Source: Cheiracanthium punctorium
Lineage: Eukaryota > Arthropoda > Arachnida > Araneae > Cheiracanthiidae
Direction of reading: 5' to 3'
NCBI GenBank assembly: GCA_038373885.1
Contig: JAWZYV010014407.1
Span: forward strand, 248,001 to 312,000
Length of the DNA stretch: 64,000 nt
Shown here: piece by piece, positions 47,465-58,973 of the stretch
How the letters are laid out: each line of letters begins with the position of its first letter
Numbering within the stretch: position 1 is the first letter of the stretch
The notes under the pieces: generated by a model
Seen by the model: the letters and a program-made list of their open reading frames with translations, nothing else
Database searches by the model: none
What the model was told of the DNA's origin: nothing
Program-made: the position numbers and the translations under genes

Positions 47465-48852
47465 CCCCCCGCACACTCTGTCCTAAATCTAGCACTGTTT
47501 ATGAGGCATAGGGTGGACATACTCAAAATAAAATTTCATTAACTACGTTTAATATGAACATAAGCGAAATAAATGAATCTCAAACTGGCGTTCTCTTTTT
47601 AAATATTAACGAGTAAATTTTCCTTTTCGGAACGTTTTTATGGTTTAAATATAAAATATTCACCAATTTTCCAAACAGTGTGCCTGTTATATGCTTAGAA
47701 ATATCTCATACGATGAACTTAATATAATTTACCTTTCCAACAAGTTTTCTTGCGTTATTGAATACACAGAAATGGAGAATACATTTATACACATATCCAA
47801 AAAACAAGGTTGAATGATTACCTGCAAAGAAAACAAAAATCTATTAATTTCAAAGTCGCTTGAAAACAGTCAAACTAAATTAATAAAAAGAAAACATAAA
47901 AAAATGTTGACGTAAAATTAGTACACATGTTTATGTACAGTCATTTTATTGTTAAATTCTCGATTACCCGTGATTTATTTAGGATATTTTTTTACCTGTA
48001 CCTTTTGTTAACTCTATAATACTACGTTACGTTTGTATAGCAATACTAGGTTAATCATAAATAACTACTGTAACAAACTGATTACTGTTAATATCTAAGG
48101 TCAAAAGTCAAAATTCTTTTATATATATATAAAACATTACATTAAAAAACAAGGTAAAATGATTCTTGTAAAAGAAGCATACACATATTTAAAGTTGGCC
48201 CCGGAGAAATTTTTTGCTTAGGGCTCAAGATGGCCACGTACTTGCTACTTCAGGGTCGATTCAGGAATTTTTGCCAGGGTCCCATTTTTGTGAATTTCAA
48301 TATCTTTTTTTTTTGTGAATTTGTACATCTATTTTTGTGAATTTTCTTTCGTAGAATTTAAATTCACTTTTTCTGTTAAAATAATTTACAAAAATAAATA
48401 AATTAAATTAAATTCAATGTACAGTAAAAAGCCAATGAGGAGAGCTGTTTTGATCGATTGCATTTTTGTGAAAGGGCCGTTTTAATCGATTGTAATTTTG
48501 CAAAGGGCCAAAATTTATCTGCATCCATCCGTGTACTTACTGTTATGTTGTTTAAAATAATTTTTTTGAGGATTTATATAACTGTTACACCCACTATGCA
48601 GATTATTTGCGATATTCTATAATCCACTGTTACTTTGAGACTTACTTCCAATGATAATGGAGAATTTACAGGCGCATTACAGATATTTTTTTGAGGCATA
48701 TAAAATATAATTCAGTACTATTGAATCAAACTTTAACACTATCGAAAATATGAAAACTCAAGCTAACTAATGAAAAATTTTAACGAGAGGATGTTTCAAG
48801 ACAACCCCTCTTCGACTACGCATTTGTTTTTATTACAGTCCCTAAAAATGCA
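47465..48852. other. unassigned AT-rich interval
   Basis: A local TTTTTGTGAATTT word recurs three times near 48290-48350, and TTTTGATCGATTG/TTTTAATCGATTG occurs near 48450-48490. Otherwise nothing recognised. Confidence 0.4.
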
Positions 48853-49104
48853 TTAACACTTTGCAGCTCATTAATTTTCACACCAAAATAGAAGACTATC
48901 TGGATAGACTGCCCAATGCTGAAAAAGCGCACGGTGGTCGATCTAATAGTCCACCTAGAGTACTGTTGGTAGTTAAATGGATAGATGACAACGGCTGCAC
49001 TTTTTCAATGTTAGGACCCTTTAACCACATTTTTCTGCTACTGGCAGTGAAAACGCCGAAATAAGGTGGTAGCATGGCGCAACCACTGCGTGCTGAAGGG
49101 TTAA
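48853..49104. mobile_element. piggyBac-like TTAA MITE, copy N, very old
   Basis: TTAACACTTTGCAGC on the left and GCTGAAGGGTTAA on the right bound 252 bp. The centre still shows CTGGATAGACTGCCCAATGC, GGTAGTTAAATGG and GACAACGGCTGCAC from the family core. It is the most diverged copy in the window. Confidence 0.6.
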
Positions 49105-50298
49105 ATAAAATATGAGAAGAATTCTAAACTAGAAGAATGATGCTATTTCCCTTGACACTGGATCGTAAAAAAGAATAACACGTACTTAAAGCATGCTTCT
49201 ATCTGCTTACTGAGTCATCCGTCGAAAAATGTCGCGACTGAATAAGCATGGTGATTGCTGTTCAAGGTTGGAAACTTTTCATGTAAAATTTATATCATTT
49301 AGTTTCACTCGTTGTTGGAAACAACCAAAACAGCTGTTTAGCTGCTGGAGTAATGCGCAATTTAACACCAGTGAAAATCACAAAATAGCATAGAAAAAAT
49401 TCCTTATTTCCCGATAATTTTTAAATCTAGCAGTGTAAAAGTTTTAATCAGTCGAAAAATTAAAAAAGGGATTAAAATAATTTCTCTCTCTCCCTCTCTC
49501 TCTTTTTATTTTCGTTTTTCTTTCTTTTTTTAAATTCGCAATTGTTTTACCAACCACTATCTGCATAATACTTAAAATTTGTAATTGTGTTTGTAATTTT
49601 CATTTTCAGTAAGCTCTTTTCTTTTTCATAAAAATAAATAAAATATCTGTTCGCCCATTTGACTTTAATCCACTATCGCCAGGTCATTTTCATCGCATTC
49701 TTCAATTTATTTTGATGGCTGCAGAGGTAAATAAATTTCGAAAACAATCGAAATATTGACTAACGAAATAACGACACTATTTTTCTATCCCAGTAATAAA
49801 TATGCCTATACATAAAAATCCACAAATTAATTTTCTGAACTACTATTCTATTCTTCAAACAAAAATTCGGCAAAACAGAAATCATAAACACGTTTCAAAT
49901 TGGTTTAAAAAAAAAAAAAAAAACATGACAATAATAATACTGTCTCATTCCTTTAAAACTAGTTTCCCTGCACTGTGCTTAACCATGCAACAGAACAAGC
50001 AACAAGCAGACTTGGTAGAATGCCCGATGCCTCTGTCCTTTTCACTCTGTTTTTCTCCCTTTCTTTTTCTGTTTCAGACTTCAGACAGGATTCACGCACA
50101 AAGGAAAACGGAAAAGAAGTCGATGGTTTCAGAGACAAAGGTGATAAATCATGTCACATACATTCATTACGAAACATTTTCATCCTCAGATGCAATACGT
50201 TTTCTACTAAATCGAACTAGAAAGATAAATCCTGTAAACATATCATTTATAAAGCACCTTCCAACACGACTATCTTTTCGCATCAGTTTAACGATGTA
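49105..50298. other. unassigned interval with a CT-rich microsatellite
   Basis: A TCTC run lies at about 49483-49503. The longest frame of the window (171 codons, plus, 49802-50317) lies here but is Lys/Ser-rich, contains an A-run-encoded Lys tract and has no domain; I do not call it. Confidence 0.4.
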
Positions 50299-51747
50299 CA
50301 GTGAAGTCTTGACTTAGGCGAGGGATGTCTTCCAACGATCCTCGCGTAAGTGAAAATTTCGCTTAGGCACCTTTGAGCGATGAAAATATCAACGGAAAAA
50401 GACGATGACTTTATTTGCCATAGCTCTATAAGTAATAATTTTTAAATTTTTAAATTTGCATAATTTATTTTATCAAATTTGCATAATTTATTTGCATAAT
50501 TATGCAAATGATAGTTATAAAAATTTCAATTATTCTTTTTTTATAAACGAAAGAAGAGTCTCAGTAATATTATTTTTCGTCATTTTAATAATAGCTATTT
50601 TTTATGTGTATAACAACTTTTAAATTAATATGATGCATGTTTTCCATGAATTCTTGCGCGCAAGTCTATATGCAGGCAAAAATGGTATTCTAATATTTTT
50701 TGTTATAAAAATTTTTAATTTGATATGTAGAATTGTTCCACGCGCTATAAAAGTGTAATAAAATCTTTTTAAATAACTGGTAAAAATTGCAAATTTTTAC
50801 CAGCCAGACCAAATGGCAGAAAGAAGTTATTTGCCATAGCTCTAAAAGTAATAATTTTCAAATTTGCAATTTTTACCAGTTATTTAAAATGATTTTATTA
50901 TACTTTTATAGTGCTTGGAAGTATTCTACATATCAAATTAATTTTTTTATAACAAAAAATATTAGAATTCCATTTTTTTCTGTATATAGTCTTACGCGCA
51001 ACGATTCAGCGAAAAAATGTATCACATTAACTTAAACGTTGTTATACTTATAAAAAATAGATCTTATTATTAAAATGACAAAAAATAACTTTACTGAGAC
51101 TTTTCTTTCCTTAAAAAAACAATAAGAAGAATAATTGACATTTTTAAAACTATCATTTACATAATTATGCAAATAAATACAAAAATTATAAAATTAAATG
51201 CATCCCAACAAAATTATTTTTCGCCATTTTAATTGAAGGATATTTTCTCTATATATTAAATTTTTTAAGTTATTGTGATACATATATTACATTAAATGCT
51301 GCATGCAAGACTATATGGAGGTAAAAATTGAGCTCTTTTACTTTTAGTTATAGAACCTTTAATTTAATATGTAGAATTATTCCAACGGCTGTAAAAGGTT
51401 AATAAAAGCTTTTTCAATAACTGGTCAAAATTATAATTTTACAAAATCCTTACTTGTAGAGCTATTGCTAAGGAAGTTATGGACAATTTTCGTTGAGATT
51501 TTCATCGCTGAAATGTACCTGACCCCTTATACGAATTTTCGAAACACATGCACAGATATTACAGACACTTATAAACAATGATCTAACTGTTTTCAAGTAT
51601 TCCCTAACTATACATTACCATTTCCCACATAAATTAATGAATAAATGAATGCCAGCGCTTTTTACTGTTGGTGAAAAATCTCCCGTTGTGAACTAGGAGT
51701 AATATGCATTCGCGTAAGATAGATCTCGTTGTAGTGCGAGTCCACTC
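50299..51747. mobile_element. pogo-like foldback element with three related arms
   Basis: CAGTGAAGTCTTGACTTAGG at the left is preceded by TA. The right end, inverted GAGTGGACTCGCACTACAAC, is followed by TA. Inside, a ~290-bp arm (50500-50797) is matched in inverted orientation at 50859-51180, around a centre near 50828. A third copy of the arm follows in direct orientation at about 51190-51470. All are AT-rich and diverged from each other. TA flanks and CAGTG-type ends point to the Tc1/mariner/pogo group. No transposase is present. Confidence 0.65.
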
Positions 51748-51893
51748 TAACACTATTAATATACTTTTGCGAGACCTTAAAAAAACTTTAAATGCTATTT
51801 CCATTTTTTAAATGAAGAGTAACCTGTCATTGATGTCTATTATGTTTTGCTTGAAATGAGTGTTGTCTCTTAACTGCCTTAGACCGTACTGTA

Positions 51894-52260
51894 TTGGAAT
51901 TCTTTTCAGTGCTCCTGTAGAAGAACTATAAAAGCTACAGAGACTATTTTCGATGGAGAGCATTACGTTTTGTAATCCTTAATAACATATATCGATATTG
52001 TTTTATTTGAAACAGACAAACATTTATAAAATGCGATTTAAAGAATGACTTCCCACCGAATGTAATGCATTGAAATTCTTTTGGATGTTCCTATAAATGA
52101 TACATACACTATTTTCAATAAGGTATCATGATACAGTACATAGGAATAACATATATAAATTTCGATTAGTAATAAAAAAAATCGAATGCAAATTTCAATC
52201 CTGATGATGTGCCCTACTTTTCCTAAAAGTTTGTTGCAATATTTTTGAGACACCCAGTAT
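51894..52260. repeat. dispersed repeat shared with 551-635
   Basis: 51894-51990 is the inverted counterpart of 551-635 (GTGCTCCTGTAGAA; GATGGAGAGCATTACG). A related unit follows at about 52070-52170 (TTGAAATTCTTTTGGATGTT; TTTTCAATAAGGTATC). An outer boundary is not clear. Confidence 0.55.
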
Positions 52261-52548
52261 ACGAGCCACTTCCTAAAAAAATTATTTTACGCGACGTTGT
52301 CGTAGTATAAAAACAGCAGTTGATCAAGAAACGTTGAAAATAACACAAATACTGGAAGTAATTTGCCTAAGTGTTAAATGAATCAAACATGTTTTAACAT
52401 CTTACAGCTAACTCTACAGGAGAAACTCATCGATTAGGTTTAGAGTTCTTTTATGCTCCTGGCAGGAAAAAATAAATTTTAGCGTTTTGCATATTTCAGA
52501 CTACATTTACAAATTCGCTTATTTCTAGCCGTTTTTAACATTTATATA

Positions 52549-52579
52549 CAGGGTGTCCCATAAAGGGGGTAACGCGCAC

Positions 52580-52617
<38 letters not shown>

Positions 52618-53276
52618 CTAAGTGGGCATTGTAAATTGAAAAAAATGTTTAAAATAAAGTAGGAAAAAAGACTACACTAAGGAAAAGTTGCTCACGTTCT
52701 TTTTCAAAACGTGACATTTTTTACTTTTGTATATGATCCCCGTACAAAAAAATTCCTGTTAGTAAAATGTAACCCATAAACTTATTAGGTGATGTACAAA
52801 TTTTCAACCTTACATAATAAAACATCTCAGAAATATAACAAAAATGGTCAGAGGCTATACATGGACTTGAATGTGAGCGTTTAATGATAGAGTGCGGAAA
52901 AATTACTTTCTTATGTAATTTCTGCACGACCCCTAAAACGCGATGATTTTTTCCCTTTCGAGAGCCCTTGAAAAGTGGTTTAAGTCAGGCGTATATTTAT
53001 CTTCGTATCTCTGACACTTTTTAGGATATAGTTTTAAAATTTTATTCATCACCTCATTAGTATATGGGACACATTTGATTAATTGGGAATTTTTTGGTAC
53101 GGGGGTTGTTTACAAATTTAGAACGTATAATTTTTTTTAAATTTACGAGAGGAGTTTTTTCTTAACATGTTAGTCGTTTTTCTTATCTTATTTTGACTTT
53201 TTTTTCAAATTACATTGACCACTTATCTCTAATAGATAAAGAATTAAAGCGTGTTACTTCTTTTTTGGACACCCTG
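52549..53276. mobile_element. CAGGGTGTCC foldback element, TA-flanked, 728 bp
   Basis: CAGGGTGTCCCATAAAG at the left and TTTTTTGGACACCCTG at the right are flanked by TA on both sides. The two halves are inverted copies of each other with many mismatches: GTATATGATCCCCGTAC versus GGTACGGGGGTTG, and TAGGTGATG versus CATCACCT. A T36 run lies near the left end. Ends and flanks suggest the Tc1/mariner superfamily. A decayed relative is at 18905-19673, and CACCCTGTATA near 40959 may be a solo end. Confidence 0.7.
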
Positions 53277-54514
53277 TATGTATAAAACTTTCTTATTTTA
53301 CAATTTTCATAATTTTTGACAACGGAAGGAGAAACAGTATAATCATTTCACTATATCGAGGATGACTAATTTTGAACTAAAAACAAAATACTAAAAATTT
53401 TATCAAGAGAAAGCATGCTTTAAGATACTGTCATCGTCATGAAGACAAATTACTTTTAGTATCAACCTATTTGAAAAAAGGAAAATGCGAATTATTTCCA
53501 CTCTCCTAACTGCATCGTAGGCCCGTAAAAATAAAATCGTACTTACACTATACTTATACAGTAAAAAAGAATTCCCACAGGCTACTCACTTGTAAAATTT
53601 GTGACATTTCAAAAAATAACGCAACGTTTATACCACAAAAAGTATGCGTCAATTTCCTTGAATTAATGCGCAGCTCTTTCCATGCATTTAAAAAATATCG
53701 CGAATGTATAAAAAGAGCTATTTCACCATATAAGGATTTATAGCCATATTTAGATGTAAAATCCAGCCTTAGACAATGGGCTATCCAAATAACAGAGATC
53801 ATAAACAAACACAACCTTCATTTTGAAAAGAAGTAGTAAGAAAAAAAAAAAAAAAAACTCAATCCACTATCACAACTTTATTCCAATGTGACGCATCATT
53901 CAAGACTTCAACTGCGGCACAGTTTACATAATCGTCATCAATAGAGAGAATTCAAGAACCGAATATTTCGCACTCAACTAGTTACGACTTTTTGTTTTGT
54001 AATGTCTTGTAATAGTATTAGTCAAAGCAACTTTTGCTTTTATTCCCCCCCCAGTGTTCGTCATATGACGAGAATTAAGCAATTCAACTGCTCGAGTGAG
54101 TGACTCGGCTATACCATTGCGAAAGAATACGCGTCCTTCGAACAACGATTTCCTGTAAATGCGAGCGTCCTTGACTCGTGCCAAATCGAATGTTATGGAT
54201 AATTTCGAAACACGTGCTCTTGTTTATGTCGGCATTTTGGTATGAATGCTTCTGTCAAGACATCAACTTTCTTCCAAGAAATGTGGAGACATTTACTGGT
54301 GACTCAGTAATACCGCGTTTACTAGTCACTAATACAAAAAAATAGTTATTTAGTTTTACGTAGTTGTATTAGCATTAGCGAAAGTAAATGGTGATTTCTG
54401 CCTTTTTTAGAGGAGGGAAGGACAGCTACATTCGCCAGAAGTCACCATTTCCTTTTCTTGCAATGGAAAATCTAATTTTTCAAGAGCGTATCAATAGCTT
54501 TCTAACAAGGATCC
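53277..54514. other. unassigned interval
   Basis: Minus-strand frames at 53554-53814 and 53978-54184 show no domain. Nothing was assigned. Confidence 0.4.
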
Positions 54515-54806
54515 TTAACCCTTTGAGGCGCAACCCTTTCCCAATGCTGAAAAAAGGGCAGCCGGTGCCATCGCTCGACTTAACTACCAGCAAGAGGGCG
54601 GACGATGGAAACGTTCATCGCGTGCCAAGGGTCTCTAGATCTGTGGCACGCGATGAACGTTTCTATCGTCCGCCCTCTTGCTGGTAGTTAAGTCGAGCGA
54701 TGTCAACGGCTGCCCTTTTTTCAGCATTGGGCAATCTATCCAGCTGTTCTCGCATTCTTTCATTTTTCAGCCGATGTCAGTGCTGCTAAAAATAATCGTG
54801 ACCATA
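54515..54806 (-). mobile_element. piggyBac-like TTAA MITE, copy O, L arm truncated
   Basis: TTAA at 54515 and the R end CCCTTTGAGGCGCAACCC are intact. The core has lost its centre (GCGTGCCAAGGGTCTCTAG). The L arm stops at AATAATCGTGACCA. No L hairpin or second TTAA is present. Confidence 0.82.
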
Positions 54807-55325
54807 ATAATGCGTGGAAAATAAAGATTTTAATTCGAAAATCTGCCTTATAGCTATCGAACTATTGCATTCAAAATTCCAAGCAGCCTTCAAATTTTAC
54901 CTTATAAAGAGCAATATTCTGCGCATTGCGATCTCAAAAAAAGTAAGTATAACGAAATCTCAAAAGATCCGCTTCTTCCCTCGTACAATAACTGAGCAAA
55001 GGCTAGCAAAACATTTAGCTCTCACCCTAAGCATATTATTTGTGACAGGGGAATTGTAATTCCATTCTAAATGCACTTACAAAGTTTTATTAATTGAAAA
55101 CTGCAGACTGCGGTTTAGTGCTCGATAGCCGTATCACAATGGCCAGTTTTGTGCAGTGCTAGAAAAATGAAAATCCATTATCACAGACTTCAAGAGCATT
55201 CTCAAGGCTGTGAAGGGCAGAATTCTTCGGTAGCATTACCACAATGCGGTTTTCAGATTTCTATCTAATAAGTCTTTCATGACACAAATACAAACAATCG
55301 TACATCGTAAAAATAATCTGAAATC
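54807..55325. other. unassigned interval
   Basis: AT-rich, nothing recognised. Confidence 0.4.
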
Positions 55326-55487
55326 CATTTTACAAATAATCCTGACAATTTTTGCGGGAAATGATGTGCTAAAAAAAGAAGGATTCTCGTGTAACTATTT
55401 TTGTAGAAATCAAATTTATTCTTCGTGACGGACAACAGTCAAAACGTCAGCGTTTTGAATCCTCACGGCGAGGACACCGCGCGTTAA
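55326..55487 (-). mobile_element. piggyBac-like TTAA MITE, copy P1, L arm only, subfamily 2
   Basis: The L arm starts at TTTTACAAATAATCCTGACA, as in copy M, and runs to GAGGACACCGCGCGTTAA. It stops at the TTAA that lies inside the L terminus itself (CCCTTTAACGCGC read inverted), where copy P2 starts. Confidence 0.75.
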
Positions 55488-56136
55488 CCCTTTGAGGCGC
55501 AACCCTTTCCCGATGCTGAAAATAGGGCAGCCGTTGCCATCGCTCGACTTAACTACCAGCAAGATGGCGGACGATCGAAACGTTCATCGCGTGCCACAGA
55601 TCTAGAGACCCTTTTATGACGACAGTTAGCTGTGCGGCCTTTTTTCAGCATTGGGCAATCTATCCAGCTGTTCTCGAATTCTTTCATTTTTCAGTAGATG
55701 TCAGTGCTGCTAAAAATAATCGTGACCATTTTTTTTACGGGAAATGACGTGCTTAAAAAGTAAAGGATTCTCGTGGAGCTATGTCACCCGCAACTATTTT
55801 TATAGAAATCCAATCTATTCTTCGTGACAGGCAACAGTAAGGTGACCAAACGTCCCCATTAAACGGGGACAGTCCCCATTTTCAGGACGTTTTTCAAATT
55901 GTCCCCAAAATGTAAAAATGGAACTGCGGACAAATTTTTAATTATTGCATTGTTTTTCAATTAAATTACTACTAATTATTGGATTAATTATAAATGTCCC
56001 CAGTTTTGTTGTCAGAATCGGGGACATGTCCCCGATTCTGACTACAAAAATCTGATCACCTTAGGCAACAGTCAAAACGTCAGAGTTTGGTGTTCCCAGA
56101 GAGGGAATCTGGGAACACTGCACGTTAAAGGGTTAA
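55484..56136 (-). mobile_element. piggyBac-like TTAA MITE, copy P2, split by a hAT MITE
   Basis: It runs from TTAA at 55484 (R end CCCTTTGAGGCGCAACCC) to TTAA at 56133. The left core arm is present, and the right arm is reduced to GCCTTTTTTCAGC. The L arm is interrupted at 55838-56063 by a hAT element with perfect 8-bp duplication. The L hairpin has an expanded loop (GTGTTCCC ... GGGAACAC with an extra GGGAATCT). Length without the insertion and its duplicated octamer is 419 bp. Confidence 0.9.
55838..56063. mobile_element. hAT-type MITE, TAAGGTGACC family, 226 bp
   Basis: It begins TAAGGTGACCAAACGTCCCC and ends TCTGATCACCTTA. GGCAACAG is exactly duplicated at 55830-55837 and 56064-56071, and removing the element plus one octamer restores the host MITE sequence. 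Internal words ACGGGGACAGTCCCC and CGGGGACATGTCCCCG are palindromic. The end type is known from many animal hAT elements. Confidence 0.93.
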
Positions 56137-57483
56137 CAAGTCTAGAAAGGGAAAGCCTATTTCTCTTAGCATGTCTCTTGCTGCTCCTTGAACCTTACAC
56201 AGAATTGAGAATACAATTTCGAATGCTTCATTTGCATTTGCTTTATCCTTTTTCTTGTTCTTGCTCGTAAGACAAAGTGTCCGTTTAATCCAAGCATATC
56301 TCAACCAATCGCGGGATTCACGTTCAGCAGTAGCTTCGGGGGGAGCGGAGATGACTAATTCCTAAACAAACCGTGCCAAGGTCCAATTACCATCTTTCCT
56401 TTTCTTTTGACGTAACAGCAACTCCATCGCGCTATGCAAAAACAGAGAAAAGAAACGCCATTGTCAACCAACTCGCTTGTGCCATTGGAGAGAGAGAGAA
56501 AGAGCTGCTGGGGGAAAAGACAAAAGCCTCGGGTGGCGCTCGGGTCGAAATAAACAATCGGGCCATTTCGAAACCCCAAATTATGTCCACCACCACTAGG
56601 CTAGCTGGACCCCGCAGTGAATGGCGCTGCCGACGGATGCATTGTTTCGTCATGGACGCACGAACATAGTACCTTCCCCCGCACCTCGGGAGTCTATTTC
56701 ACGAACGGAACGTTAAATAAGTTGATAAATAAAGATAAAATAAAAAGGCGCTTGTTGCCATTCACTACAGCGTAAAAATTGCGATGTCGACACGTTGTTG
56801 ACAATGGCCCGCTCGCTGACAGGTGTGTGTTTTTTGACGGGCGATGCTGCTCGCTGTCTTCGGTTTGGTGGAGGCGATGAAGAATTCTCTCACGGGAGTT
56901 TTCAGCGTGTATGTATATACTCCATCTGACAATGCGCTCTTGTGTCTTCATAAAGTTTCTTCATTCTTCTATGATGCCATTCAAAATATACTAGATCATA
57001 GGTTCCCAACGTGGGTGATAACGTCCCCCCCCCCCTGTGGGCGTTTGAGGCTTTCAGGGGGGCGGTAAAAGATCCAGACAAAATTAGGAGGCGTTGATAT
57101 GACACTGAGGGGCGGGGGAAGATTAACCAAATATAGTCTAAAAAAGACTTAAAAATCACTCTGATAATTCATTTCTATCACGTGTGCGAAAATTCACATA
57201 TTTCGATATGAGACTTCGCTGTTGAGAGAAAGAGATACCTCTCTAAAACTTTTATTCCTCTTTTTTAAATGAAGAAGAAATTCAGTAGAGTTTCAATTCC
57301 AACAATATTCTATCTATTAGTAATTTTTTTAAAATTTAATTCTTGTTTTCACCATGCATTATGTACGCTCTTATTTGTTTGGAGTGGGAGGCGGTTTTGA
57401 AATATTCACTAGAAAAGGGGGCGCCAGTTCAAAAAAGGTTGGACTGAAACGTCCCACACAGCACAACAATGTATGTGTATACG
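56137..57483. other. unassigned, partly GC-richer; hAT-like end near 57000
   Basis: 56270-56900 is less AT-rich and not visibly repetitive. A plus-strand frame at 56373-56669 (98 codons, charged in REKELLGEKTKASGG) has no recognisable domain. AGGTTCCCAACGTGGG near 56999 is a hAT-like end. A host exon or promoter is possible here but not supported. Confidence 0.3.
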
Positions 57484-57680
57484 CAGTGGCGTGCGTGGCC
57501 AGAAAATTTTCATGTGTGTCTCTCTGTGTGTGTGTGTGGGGGGGGGGGTACGACTACTGCAACTCACATACATGCATACGTTTGTGTGTGTGATAAGGGA
57601 GTGAAGAATATACATTTTGTATGGCAAAAAATTCCTAATGGGGGCGTTATGACCCCCTATCCCCCTTGGCTACGCCACTG
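57484..57680. mobile_element. hAT MITE, CAGTGGCGT ends, 197 bp, perfect duplication
   Basis: The left end CAGTGGCGTGCGTGGCC and the right end GGCTACGCCACTG are flanked by TGTATACG at 57476-57483 and 57681-57688. The interior carries GT-rich microsatellite DNA and a G10 run. An inverted-orientation relative lies at 13972-14148. Confidence 0.93.
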
Positions 57681-57704
57681 TGTATACGTAATGCGTGTGT
57701 ATTA

Positions 57705-57845
57705 CAGTGGCGTAGCTAGGGGGATGCAACGAAGGGCATCTGTTCCCCGGCGCAGCACCCAATGGGCACCAAATTGTCCATAAAACCTTCTCCATTGCAT
57801 TTTGGCAAATAGGAGAGGGCGCTGAAAATCATAGCTACGCTTCTG
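57705..57845. mobile_element. hAT MITE, CAGTGGCGTAGC ends, 141 bp
   Basis: CAGTGGCGTAGCTAGG and ATAGCTACGCTTCTG bound the element. The flanks GTGTATTA and TTGTATTA agree at 7 of 8 positions. It lies only 24 bp from the previous MITE but has a different interior (GGGCACCAAATTGTCC). Confidence 0.85.
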
Positions 57846-57951
57846 TTGTATTATGACCAAGATTCTACATGTAACTTTAAATAAGTATAATATCCTTGTT
57901 GTAGTTCTTTTTTCTTTGGTCGTTAGAGAGATCACACCACAAAAACAACTC

Positions 57952-58757
57952 CAGTATAGAGCCTCGATTCATCGTTTTTCATGGGGTGCGTAGGAAAAAA
58001 CGATGAATGCGGGGAAACGACAAATGCGGGTTCAAGTCAAAATACGAAGAAAGCAATCTTTATGCATACACGCATTGACTATATACCAGCAAATACTAAT
58101 TTGCTACAAAAATGTCAAGCAAATAAATCGCAGATGAAAATCAAGTGATGCTTAATGTAAAAAATCAGTAATTTTATGTGGGAATTTTCATCATTAAAAC
58201 AGTAAATTTTCAAGATTTACAATTACTTTCCGGGAGTTTTTATATGATTTTATGCTTGTATAAAAAAGTTCATACAGTTTCAAATACCGTTATTGCTTCA
58301 GACAAACTTCGTACTAGTGTTGGCTCAGCCTCATCGGCATGAACATTATCCTCTGCTTCGCCATTATTTTCATTTTTTTGCATCATCACACGTTTCTTCC
58401 ATGTTTAGGATAATGCATGCCTCACCGTCTTCATGAATGGAAATGTAATCATTAAATTTCACGCTATACACATCCTCTTCAACAAGCAACCAGTGTTCAT
58501 CCGATCATTAATAAATCAAAAATCATACCAAGAAGCAATTAGAGTTTGTATGCCATATGGATCCACTTAGCATTCAATTTCATTTTGGTAAGGAGAACAT
58601 TTTTACAACGATGAACGCGGGAAAGTCACTTTTTGGCGAACGATACGTGCGGTTTTCTTTAGCGTTATTCAAGTACAATTTGTACAGGGACCATAGAAAT
58701 AAAACAATCAATACGGGAAAACGATGAATGCGGGAACGATAGATCGGGTTTTCACTG
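57952..58757. mobile_element. pogo/Tigger-like non-autonomous element, 806 bp
   Basis: The left end CAGTATAGAGCCTCGATTCA and the right end, inverted CAGTGAAAACCCGATCTATC, share the CAGT..A..CC.CGAT pattern of pogo-like elements. Extra AACGATGAATGCGGG words occur near both ends and internally. TA follows the right end; the left TA is lost. No transposase frame. Confidence 0.7.
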
Positions 58758-58857
58758 TATAATGTCTTTGGTTTTTTTTCTTTTTTTCTCGTTAGGAAGA
58801 TGAATCCAAAAAACACATTCCAAAAGCAACTATACTATTCAATCCATTTCTGAGTTA

Positions 58858-58936
58858 GTCCCGCCATTGACGAGTGGATAAGCCGCTGAACATGGTAAAC
58901 GGCTGGCACCTTCAAGAATTTCCATCCATAGACCGT

Positions 58937-58969
<33 letters not shown>
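58858..58969 (+). mobile_element. tRNA-derived SINE, family 1, short with poly(A)
   Basis: GTCCCGCCATTGACGAGTGG, GATAAGCCGCTGAACATGGT and GGCTGGCACC match the head of the copies at 32.2 and 63.3 kb. The B box is decayed (CACCTTCAAGAATTTCC). The rest of the body is missing and the element runs into A27. Confidence 0.65.

Positions 58970-58973
<4 letters not shown>

Noticed and set aside
49802..50317. Longest open frame (171 codons)
   Set aside because: Low-complexity, A-run-encoded Lys tract, no domain, no splice or promoter context.
56373..56669. 98-codon charged frame as an exon
   Set aside because: No recognised domain, another frame on the opposite strand is open as well, no splice evidence.
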